Origin: Bordetella parapertussis
GTDB taxonomy: Bacteria; Pseudomonadota; Gammaproteobacteria; Burkholderiales; Burkholderiaceae_B
Direction: 5' to 3'
Assembly: GCA_945903445.1 (NCBI GenBank)
Contig: CAMDNZ010000053.1
Location: forward strand, 1 to 20,295
DNA: 20,295 nt
Made by a program: the position numbers and the translations under genes
The notes under the pieces: generated by a model
The model's input: only the letters and a program-made list of their open reading frames with translations
Told to the model about the DNA's origin: nothing
Database searches by the model: none
Part shown: one piece after another, positions 7,665 to 14,613 of the stretch
How positions within the stretch are numbered: the first letter of the stretch is position 1
How the letters are laid out: each line of letters begins with the position of its first letter

Positions 7665-7737
7665 TTACTTGAAGCTATTAACGGGCGACGAAACAGTTGT
7701 TTATTTTTGTTAACGCCCCCGGCACAATCCCCTCGCC

Positions 7738-8790
7738 ATGATTCACATTGACCAACTGTATAAAACGTATGACTCGCCGCAGGGCCGTTTCGAGGCGCTG
7801 GCGGGCATCAGCCTGGATGTCAAGAAAGGCGAAATTTTCGGCATCATCGGCCCCAGCGGGGCGGGTAAGAGCACGCTGGTGCAATGTATCAACCTGCTCG
7901 AACGTCCGGACAGCGGCACGATTCGCATCGGCGATCAGACGCTGACAGGTTTGAGCGAGTCGGCCTTGCGCCGCGAGCGCCGGCGTATCGGCATGATTTT
8001 TCAGCACTTCAACCTGCTGTCGCGTCGTACGGTGTATGAGAACGTGGCATTGCCGCTGGAAATCGCAGGTGTGGCGGGGGCTGAGATTCGCGCGCGTGTC
8101 GAGGCCTTGCTCGCGCTGGTCGGATTGGAGCATCTGAAAGATCGTTTCCCCAGTCAGATCAGCGGCGGCCAAAAGCAGCGGGTGGGCATCGCTCGCGCAT
8201 TGGCCAACGAGCCGGACGTGTTGTTGAGCGACGAGGCGACTTCGGCGCTCGACCCCGAAACCACGCATACCATTCTGGCCTTGCTACGCGACATCAATCG
8301 CAAGACGGGCGTGACGGTCGTGATGATTACTCACCAAATGGAAGTGGTGCGCGAGATTTGCGATCGGGTGGCCGTGCTTTCGCACGGTCATGCCGTGGAA
8401 GTAGGTCGTACGCTGGATGTGTTCTCCAGCCCCACGCATGAAGTGACCCGGGCCATGGTGTCGGCGGCGACGGCTTCCGATCTGACGGAATCGACGCGCG
8501 AGGCGGTACGCGCCCGCATGCAGGCCGAGGCCGCCGCGCATCCGACGTCGAGCGTACGATTGCTGCGTTTATCGCTGTCCGGCTTGAGCGACACCGATTC
8601 GGTGCTGACCTCGCTGGCCGGTGAATTCGGACTGGGGGTTCACGTGGTTCAAGCGCGCATCGAGGACATCCAGGGCGCGTCGGTTGGGACGCTGTTCGTG
8701 ACGGTGCGCGGCGCACCGGACGCGTTGGATCGCGCGACGACGGCCTTGGGGCAACGCAAGATCGACGTGCAGGAGGTGGATCGTGTGTGA
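7738..8790 (+). CDS. metN: Methionine ABC transporter ATP-binding protein MetN
   Basis: 350-residue ATPase that powers methionine import with MetI and MetQ at the inner membrane. Motifs in order: Walker A GPSGAGKST (38-46), Q-loop Q89, ABC signature ISGGQKQR (141-148), Walker B VLLSDEATSALD (161-172, with D165/E166), and H-loop H199 in MITHQ. The C-terminal 80 residues or so (starting SSVRLLRLSLSG near 271) form the NIL domain, which in E. coli MetN binds methionine and inhibits transport when the amino acid is plentiful. ATG 7738 is the only good start, but no clear Shine-Dalgarno sequence precedes it. metI follows after 59 bases, so the three genes form one operon. The order N-I-Q is standard. 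Confidence 0.96.
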   Translation: MIHIDQLYKTYDSPQGRFEALAGISLDVKKGEIFGIIGPSGAGKSTLVQCINLLERPDSGTIRIGDQTLTGLSESALRRERRRIGMIFQHFNLLSRRTVYENVALPLEIAGVAGAEIRARVEALLALVGLEHLKDRFPSQISGGQKQRVGIARALANEPDVLLSDEATSALDPETTHTILALLRDINRKTGVTVVMITHQMEVVREICDRVAVLSHGHAVEVGRTLDVFSSPTHEVTRAMVSAATASDLTESTREAVRARMQAEAAAHPTSSVRLLRLSLSGLSDTDSVLTSLAGEFGLGVHVVQARIEDIQGASVGTLFVTVRGAPDALDRATTALGQRKIDVQEVDRV

Positions 8791-8849
8791 TGCATCGTGC
8801 GCCATGATCGCGCACCGCTCGTCGTTACTTGCTTTGAAGGTCTGACGCT

Positions 8850-9518
8850 ATGTTCGAGAAAATGTTTTCACCGCAGATTTTGAATCTGCTCCAGCAATCG
8901 CTGCTGGAAACCCTGTATATGGTAGGCCTGTCGGGTGCCATCGCGGTGCTGATCGGTATTCCCCTGGGTGTTGCGCTGGTGGTCACGCATCGCGGCGCCT
9001 TGTTGGAATGCGTGTGGTTTAACCGCGCCTTGGGCCTGGTCGTCAATGCGACGCGGTCTGTGCCGTTCGTGATTTTGATGGTCGCCATCATTCCGTTCAC
9101 TCGCTGGGTCGCGCAAACCTCTATCGGCACGACGGCTGCGATCGTGCCTTTGGCCGTGGCCGCTATTCCTTTTATGGCTCGCATCGCCGAAAATGCCATG
9201 CGCGAAGTCGATCGCGGATTGATTACGGCGGCTCGTGCGATGGGAGCCTCGCCCATGCAAATCATTGCCAAGGTGATCTTGCCTGAAGCCATGCCGGGTC
9301 TGGTGGCCGGCACCATCGTGACGCTGGTCAGCCTGATCGGTTATTCGGCCATGGCGGGCGCCATCGGTGGGGGTGGCCTGGGCGATCTGGGTATTCGATA
9401 TGGCTATCAGCGCTTCCTGCCCGAGGTCATGTTGGCCGTGGTGGTGGTGCTCGTGTTGCTGGTGCAGGCGGTACAAAGTTTCGGCGATTGGCTGGTTCGC
9501 CGGATGTCTCATCGTTGA
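8850..9518 (+). CDS. metI: Methionine ABC transporter permease MetI
   Basis: 222-residue inner-membrane protein forming the methionine channel as a homodimer. Hydrophobic segments consistent with five transmembrane helices are visible at about 20-45, 58-82, 88-110, 150-175 and 185-211. The cytoplasmic coupling (EAA-type) loop that contacts MetN lies at about 113-147, reading AENAMREVDRGLITAARAMG and continuing through ILPEAMPGL. Length matches E. coli MetI (217). Start: ATG 8850 with GAAGG at 8836-8840. The 59-base gap from metN contains a small perfect hairpin (GTGCGC 8797-8802, GCGCAC 8810-8815) with no T-run, so it is not a terminator. metQ starts 36 bases after the stop. Confidence 0.95.
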   Translation: MFEKMFSPQILNLLQQSLLETLYMVGLSGAIAVLIGIPLGVALVVTHRGALLECVWFNRALGLVVNATRSVPFVILMVAIIPFTRWVAQTSIGTTAAIVPLAVAAIPFMARIAENAMREVDRGLITAARAMGASPMQIIAKVILPEAMPGLVAGTIVTLVSLIGYSAMAGAIGGGGLGDLGIRYGYQRFLPEVMLAVVVVLVLLVQAVQSFGDWLVRRMSHR

Positions 9519-9554
9519 TTTTTTTTCTTCGTTTTTCTCTCAGGACTTTTCGTC

Positions 9555-10352
9555 ATGATCTCTTCCATTCTGCCCAAACTGGCTGTGGTCGCATTGGCAT
9601 CGCTGATTGCCGCAGCGCCCGTTGCCGCCCAGGAAAAAACCCTTAAGGTTGGCGTGACTGCCGGCCCCCACGCCCAGATCATGGAAGTGGTTCAGCAAGA
9701 AGCAATGAAAAAAGGCTTGAAGCTGGAGATCATCGAGTTCTCGGATTACGTTCAGCCCAATGCCGCACTGGCCGGTGGCGATCTGGACGTCAACAGCTAT
9801 CAGCATCAGCCTTATCTGGATAACGCCAACGCCGACCGTGGCTATGGTTTGGTCAGCATCGCCAAAACTGTGATCTACCCCATCGGCATCTATAGCAAGA
9901 AGGTCAAATCTTTGGACGAGTTGAAGTCGGGCGCTCGTATCGGCATTCCGAACGATCCCACTAACGGCGGTCGTGCTTTGCTGCTGCTGCAGGACAAGGG
10001 TTTGATCAAGGTCGATCCGAAGGTCGGTCTGAAAGCCACGCCCATCGACGTGACCGAAAACCCCAAGAACCTGCGTTTCGTCGAACTGGACGCGGCCCAG
10101 CTGGGCCGCTCGCTGGATGAAACCGATGCATCGGCCATCAACACCAACTTCGCCATCGAAGCGAAGCTGGATCCGGCCAAGGACACCATCGCCAAAGAGG
10201 CGCCCGAGTCGCCCTACGCCAACGTCTTGGTCGTCCAAGGCAAGCGTCGCGACGAGCCTGTTTTCAAGACGCTGGTCGAGAGCTATCACAGCCCCGCCGT
10301 AAAAGCCTTCATCCAGCAGAAGTACAACAACAGCGTGCTGACCGCGTGGTAA
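9555..10352 (+). CDS. metQ: Methionine-binding protein MetQ (NlpA family)
   Basis: 265-residue substrate-binding protein of the MetNIQ importer; it captures methionine in the periplasm and delivers it to MetI. It has a Sec signal peptide (about 1-25, ending PVAA before QEKTL) and then the NlpA/MetQ signature KVGVTAGPHAQIMEVV, followed by DYVQPNAALAGGDLDVNSYQ and further DETDASAINTNFA. Unlike E. coli MetQ there is no lipobox cysteine; indeed the protein contains no cysteine at all, so it should be free in the periplasm rather than a lipoprotein. Start: ATG 9555 with CAGGAC just upstream (9541-9546). It is the last gene of the operon; only an imperfect hairpin without a T-run follows (about 10364-10394). 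Confidence 0.95.
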   Translation: MISSILPKLAVVALASLIAAAPVAAQEKTLKVGVTAGPHAQIMEVVQQEAMKKGLKLEIIEFSDYVQPNAALAGGDLDVNSYQHQPYLDNANADRGYGLVSIAKTVIYPIGIYSKKVKSLDELKSGARIGIPNDPTNGGRALLLLQDKGLIKVDPKVGLKATPIDVTENPKNLRFVELDAAQLGRSLDETDASAINTNFAIEAKLDPAKDTIAKEAPESPYANVLVVQGKRRDEPVFKTLVESYHSPAVKAFIQQKYNNSVLTAW

Positions 10353-10407
10353 TCCAGCCAGATAGCGTCGGCTCGCAATAAATTTGAGCGCCAACGCAAT
10401 CCAGTGG

Positions 10408-10436
10408 TTGACACCTCGGCCGAAATTGGACATAAT
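10408..10436 (+). promoter_or_regulatory. Sigma-70 type promoter of the tRNA-Lys gene
   Basis: Perfect -35 box TTGACA (10408-10413), a 17-base spacer, and -10 box CATAAT (10431-10436). The tRNA begins 15 bases after the -10 box, the spacing expected for a stable-RNA promoter with a short 5' leader. Confidence 0.85.
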
Positions 10437-10450
10437 TTCGGGCTTCGGTC

Positions 10451-10526
10451 GGGGTGTTAGCTCAGTTGGTAGAGCAGTTGACTTTTAATCAATTGGTCGT
10501 GGGTTCGAGTCCCGCACACCCCACCA
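10451..10526 (+). tRNA. tRNA-Lys (anticodon TTT)
   Basis: 76 nucleotides including an encoded CCA. The acceptor stem GGGGTGT pairs fully with ACACCCC; the D arm contains AGCTCAGTTGGTAGAGC; the anticodon stem GTTGA/TCAAT encloses loop CTTTTAA with anticodon TTT; the T arm GTGGG TTCGAGT CCCGC is canonical. It decodes AAA/AAG lysine codons. Its wobble uridine is a known substrate of the mnm5s2U pathway in which MnmC, encoded 5.5 kb upstream, acts; the proximity may be coincidence. No terminator with a clear T-run follows closely. Confidence 0.98.
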
Positions 10527-10940
10527 CCGATACCACCGCATCGTTCTGATCCGGTATTGCCTTGCGGTCCTTCCGCCAGCGCGTCTCGTTCGAGCTTTTC
10601 TCCTTTTTTGCCTTCCGCTGTTACGGCGATTTTCTTGCGACCTCAGGTGTTTTCGATGTCGGCTTCGACTCGGGCCTATGTTGCGGTTTTTCGTCGACCC
10701 ATGCAACGTTGAAAAGTCACTACATCCAGCATTCTCGTGGCCTGCCGCAAGTACCAAAGTGGGGCATTTTGTCCCATTGACTTTGTGCTTTCGGCCTAAA
10801 AAGGTTACATTCGGTCTGTAAGATCTGAGTCAGTAGTTAAAGCGCGTCCTTCAAGATCGTTACGCTCACTGAGGAGCAATCCAGACGGTCAGGTAGGGCG
10901 CGTTTTCGTTTGTATGCAGTATCTGGAGAAGCCAAAAGTC
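10527..10940. other. 414-base intergenic region between tRNA-Lys and the cytochrome gene
   Basis: No convincing gene is seen. The first part is pyrimidine-rich. A short inverted repeat TGGG(G)...(T)CCCA lies at about 10760-10776, and AGCGCG and GGGCGCG tracts occur near 10840 and 10897. The promoter of the cytochrome/quinoprotein unit must lie here, but I cannot pick boxes with proper spacing. Confidence 0.5.
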
Positions 10941-11723
10941 ATGTTGAAAAAAATAACCGCAGCACTCGCACTGTCGATTCCTTGTGCCATCGTGCCGCTG
11001 TCCGCTCATGCCAAATCGACCGACGTGGTCGTCGCGTTGAGCAAAACCGATTCTTTGGGCAGCGTGCTGACCGACTCGAAGGGCAAAACGTTATACGTGT
11101 TGCTGACCGACTCGAAGAAGGCCGACGAGAAAAAAGCGGCGCTGGCTGCTTGCGACACAGCCTGCCAAGACAAATTCGTCCCTGTCGAAGCCAGCGAGCG
11201 TCCGAATGCGCGCAACGTCGTACAAGGTCTGTTTGGCGTCACCAAAGGCGCCAGCGGCAAGAGCCAAGCCACGTTCAACGGCTGGCCTCTGTATGTGTTC
11301 GCCGACGATGCCAAAGCGGGTGACTTGAACGGCCAGGGTTTCCAGAAAGTAGCCTACGTGATCAACCCAGTCGGCGAAGTGAACAAGTCGGCTCCCCAGG
11401 CGCCCAAGAAAGCTAACGCGGTGACCAAGCCCGTCGATCCAGCCGTGATGGCCGCAGGTCAAGAAAAGTACGCAGCGACGTGTGCAGGCTGTCACGGCGC
11501 GGCCGGTCAAGGCGCTTTCGGTGCTGCATTGGCTGGTTTCGACCGTCTGGCTAATGACAATGCCTACATCAAGCAGATTTTGGTGGGTAGCGGCGACATG
11601 CCCGGTTTTGCTCCGATGCTGACCGACGCCGATGTGGCGGCCATCGCGACGTTTACCCGCAATAGCTGGGGTAATACGTTCGGTCCCATCGAGGCCGATC
11701 AGGTCAAGGCACTGCGTAAATAA
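10941..11723 (+). CDS. Exported cytochrome c fused to a secreted-repeat (PF03640-type) domain
   Basis: 260 residues. A Sec signal peptide (MLKKITAALALSIPC to SAHA, about 1-24) is followed by a domain (25-145) with the features of the short secreted repeat often annotated DUF/Lipoprotein_15: VLTDSKGKTLYVLLTD, a Cys pair (C71, C75), then GLFGVTKG, ATFNGWPLYVFADD and a GQG turn. A Pro/Ala/Lys linker (about 146-167) leads to a small class I cytochrome c with heme site CAGCH (C181, C184, H185) and probable axial M220 in GDMPGF. It should be a periplasmic electron carrier. Adjacency to a PQQ-dehydrogenase-like gene 69 bases downstream suggests it accepts electrons from that quinoprotein. Start: ATG 10941 gives a clean signal peptide with GGAG at 10924-10927; an upstream ATG at 10914 would spoil it. 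Confidence 0.87.
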   Translation: MLKKITAALALSIPCAIVPLSAHAKSTDVVVALSKTDSLGSVLTDSKGKTLYVLLTDSKKADEKKAALAACDTACQDKFVPVEASERPNARNVVQGLFGVTKGASGKSQATFNGWPLYVFADDAKAGDLNGQGFQKVAYVINPVGEVNKSAPQAPKKANAVTKPVDPAVMAAGQEKYAATCAGCHGAAGQGAFGAALAGFDRLANDNAYIKQILVGSGDMPGFAPMLTDADVAAIATFTRNSWGNTFGPIEADQVKALRK

Positions 11724-11792
11724 TTATTTAGAAATAGAGCGTACGGGCCGCCGCGACGTGTCGGATCTGTGCGCCACTGGAGTACTACTGCA

Positions 11793-13580
11793 ATGAAACT
11801 TCTGAACCTCATTCTGGCCGCCAGCCTTGGCGCGCTGAGCGCCACCGGCGCATCCGCTGCCGACATCTCGAAGTACCGTTCGGTGACGGATAAGGAAATC
11901 CTCCAGCCCTCGGACGCCGATTGGCTGATGTGGCGCCGTACGGTGGATAACCAGTCGTACAGCCCCCTGAATCAGATCAACACCAAGAACGTCGACAGCC
12001 TGAAAATGGCCTGGTCGTGGTCGTTCCCCGAAGGCGGTTTGCAAGAAGCCGCTCCGCTGATCCGCGACGGAGTGATGTTTTTGGGCATTAACCGTGCCGT
12101 GGTTCAAGCGCTGGATGCCACCACCGGCGACCTGATCTGGGAGCACCGTCAAGCGCTGCCCGAGTTCAAAGGCGGCTATCACGCCAGCCAACAAGACCGC
12201 CAGCGCAACAACATCGCGCTGTACAAGGACAAGGTCTACCTGACCACGCCTGACGCCAAACTGGTCGCCCTGGATGCAAAGACCGGCAAGGTCGCATGGG
12301 AAACCCAAGTCCTCGATTGGGAAAAGGGTTTTAGCTACACCGCCGGCCCGATGGTCATCAACGGCAAGATCTTCACCGGCATGTCCGGTTGCACCATCAC
12401 CGGCACGGCCGGTGGCTGCTTCATCATGGCGCACGATGCCGAAACCGGTAAAGAATTGTGGCGCTTGAATACCTTGTCCGATCCGCAGAACAAGGAAGTC
12501 GAAGATTCGTGGAACAAGATTCCGCCCGAGAACCGTTACGGCGGCTCGCCCTGGATCACCGGCGCCTACGACGCAAAGCGCAACACCCTGTACTGGGGCG
12601 TGGGCATGCCCCTCCCCTGGTCGGAAGTGCTGCGTGGCACGACGGGTGGCTCGGCGTTGTACACGAACTCGACGCTGGCTATCGATGCCGACACAGGTAA
12701 GGTCAAGTGGTACTACCAACACTTGCCGCGCGACGACTGGGATCTCGACAGCCCGTTCGAACGCGTGCTGGTCGAAAGCGAAACCGCCCCCAAGGCCGCT
12801 GATGTCAAGTACTTGTCCAAGGACGTGAAGCCAGGTAAGAAGTACGACGTCATCGTGACTGTTCCGGGCAAGTACGGCACGACGTTCGTACTGGACCGTG
12901 ATACCGGCAAGCTGCTGTGGGCCCGCGATACCGCGTTCCAGAACGTGATCACTGGCTACACGGCCGATGGTCAAGCGATCCCTAACGAAGCACTGATCGC
13001 CAAGACGCCCACCGAAACCGTCAAGTACATCTGCGGCGGCCGCGGTCTGGGTAAACTGTGGATGGCTGGTGCCTACAGCCCGCTGACCCAAACGTTCTAC
13101 GTGCCGGTTAGCGAGTCGTGCCGTGACCTGACCCCGCGTGCGGGCGAGTTCCGCGAAGGCGAAAGCTTGGGCTTCCAATCGTCGGGCAAGGCGCAATACG
13201 CCCCCAACGAGACCAGCACCGGCCGTATCTATGCCGTAAACGTCAAGATCGGCAAGATCGACTGGGTTCAAAAGTAAAAGCCGATCTTCAGCTCGTCGCT
13301 GTTGACCACGGCCGGCGGCCTGCTGTTCGGTGGCGATAGCGCCCGCGAATTCGCAGCCTATGACCAGAAGAGCGGCAAGAAGCTGTGGAGCATCAAGCTG
13401 AACACCACGGTGGCCGGTTTCCCCGTGACCTACAGTGTCGCTGGCAAGCAATACGTTGCCGTGCCGACCGGCCCGAACGCGCAGACCTCGGCTGCCGCTG
13501 CGCTGGATCCGGAGCTGAAAAACGTGGTGGACGGCGGTCACTCGCTGTTCGTGTTCGAACTGCCCAAGGCAGCGAAGTAA
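11793..13580 (+). pseudogene. PQQ-dependent dehydrogenase-like quinoprotein, interrupted by an in-frame TAA
   Basis: An eight-bladed-propeller quinoprotein of the methanol/ethanol dehydrogenase superfamily. Signal peptide about 1-22 (ending GASA); tryptophan-docking repeats such as ALDATTGDLIWEHRQ, ALDAKTGKVAWE, AHDAETGKELWR and AIDADTGKVKWYYQH follow. The reading frame runs 494 codons to TAA at 13275-13277, then continues in the same frame for 101 codons (KPIFSSSLLTTAGGLLFGGD onward) to 13580. That tail is the typical last blades of the family, so one base change (for example CAA to TAA) explains the break. Start: ATG 11793 after GGAG (11779-11782). The metal-site residues of methanol dehydrogenase appear changed: SGCT (198-201) where SGAE is usual, and GMPLPW (271-276) where GNPAPW is usual; Asp residues in RDDWD (313-317) remain. 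Sequencing error, real decay or readthrough are all possible. Confidence 0.78.
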
Positions 13581-13625
13581 GTATGAATGCGGTCAACGTG
13601 TCGTAACGGCGACCGCAACGTGACG

Positions 13626-13664
13626 AAAAACCCGCTCGAGCGATGGCTCGAGCGGGTTTTTTTT
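13626..13664 (+). terminator. Strong intrinsic terminator after the quinoprotein gene
   Basis: CCCGCTCGAGC (13631-13641) and GCTCGAGCGGG (13646-13656) form a perfect 11-bp stem on a GATG tetraloop, followed by TTTTTTTT. Five A residues precede the stem, so it could also work in the reverse direction. It closes the cytochrome/quinoprotein unit and insulates the TetR gene. Confidence 0.93.
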
Positions 13665-13831
13665 GGGCCTTGCCAAGTATGGATTTCCGAGGCCATGCTT
13701 TTTATATGGAGGCGCCCGGACGGGTTACATGCAGTGGGTTTGTCGCCTAGCAATGCGATAATCATGAATAAATCGCAGTTCGCAACATTAGCCATACACT
13801 CCATTCAATGACATGAAGAAGCGATCCAGGC

Positions 13832-14374
13832 ATGAAACGGCAGTCAGACATTACACGTAAATCTTTGCTGGCCGCAGCACGAAGCATCGTGGCCAAACAG
13901 GGCGCGATCAATTTCACGCTCGAATCGGTAGCACAAGCTGCTAGCGTCAGCAAGGGCGCGTTGTTGCATCACTTCCCGACCAAGAAGGCGTTGGTCGAAG
14001 CTATGGTGCGAGATCTGGTCGAGCGGTTCCATGCGGCGTGCGAGGCGCATGCAGCCAAAGATCCCGACGCCAAAGGCCGGAGTGCGCGCGCCTATGTTCG
14101 TGCCGTAGCCGCCCAAACCGAGCAGGACAGCGAGTATTTCGCCGCGATGAGCGTGGCGTTCCTGTCGGATATGTCTTTGATGCATCTTTGGCGCAGCGGT
14201 GTGGCCGAGGCCATGAAAATCGATGCCGCCGAGAACGAGGATCCTAGCGATGCACTTATCGTGCGTTTGGCCGCCGACGGTATTTGGAACTCCGATCTGT
14301 ACAACACCTATGGATTCGAAAGCGCACGGCGTAAACAGATTCTGGACAAGCTGGTGGCCATGACCCGGTCCTGA
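13832..14374 (+). CDS. TetR/AcrR-family transcriptional regulator
   Basis: 180-residue repressor-type protein. The N-terminal domain has the TetR helix-turn-helix: ITRKSLLAAARSIVAKQG, then FTLESVAQAASVSKGALLHH (28-47), then FPTKKALVEAMV. The remaining residues (about 60-180) form the ligand-binding/dimerisation domain, which diverges too much between family members to predict a ligand. Start: ATG 13832, with only a weak AGG upstream; no in-frame ATG with a better site is seen. It is isolated: a strong terminator lies upstream and 239 bases separate it from the phytochrome gene. It may regulate itself or either neighbour; palindromes in the downstream gap are candidate sites, but no evidence links them to this protein. 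Confidence 0.9.
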   Translation: MKRQSDITRKSLLAAARSIVAKQGAINFTLESVAQAASVSKGALLHHFPTKKALVEAMVRDLVERFHAACEAHAAKDPDAKGRSARAYVRAVAAQTEQDSEYFAAMSVAFLSDMSLMHLWRSGVAEAMKIDAAENEDPSDALIVRLAADGIWNSDLYNTYGFESARRKQILDKLVAMTRS

Positions 14375-14451
14375 GGACACAGGGCGTTGCTGGCAGCCGC
14401 CGGTCCGCTCATGGAAATACGTAAAAACGAATACAAATATTACAATTAGTT

Positions 14452-14586
14452 TGAAATAGCGTTACGCTTTCTGCTTCGTCATCCCGCATTGTCCGTCGAT
14501 TTCCAGCAATTTGTTGCTGGGCATGACAATTGCTACATGTCGAGGTCTGTTAAGTTGCAATTGGTGGTGACCGAATAATTAGGTCA
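14452..14586. promoter_or_regulatory. Cluster of inverted repeats upstream of the phytochrome gene
   Basis: Three palindromes lie in 135 bases. AGCG-TTA-CGCT is at 14458-14468 and can be extended imperfectly on both sides. CCAGCAA-TTTG-TTGCTGG at 14503-14520 is a perfect 7-bp stem. TGACC-N9-GGTCA is at 14568-14586. None is followed by a T-run, so they do not look like terminators. They could be regulator binding sites controlling the light-sensor operon. No clear -35/-10 pair could be assigned. Confidence 0.35.
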
Positions 14587-14613
14587 GTCTTTTGCTTGAG
14601 TTTTTATTTTTTC

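Noticed and set aside
7583..7737. SAM riboswitch before metNIQ
   Set aside because: I looked for the conserved cores of SAM-I and SAM-II classes and saw none; the hairpin with T-run is better explained as the terminator of the upstream gene.
10485..10757. Minus-strand frame over the tRNA-Lys gene ending VRDSNPRPID
   Set aside because: This peptide ending is the familiar artefact of translating across tRNA T-arm sequence; there is no supporting start site or codon pattern.
11724..13541. 605-codon open frame on the minus strand opposite the quinoprotein gene
   Set aside because: It is a GC-driven shadow frame with no domain; the + strand encodes the tryptophan-docking repeats of a PQQ propeller.
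13302..13580. Separate small gene after the quinoprotein stop
   Set aside because: It would start at a TTG with no ribosome site, and its sequence is the in-frame continuation of the quinoprotein, so it is treated as part of the same broken gene.
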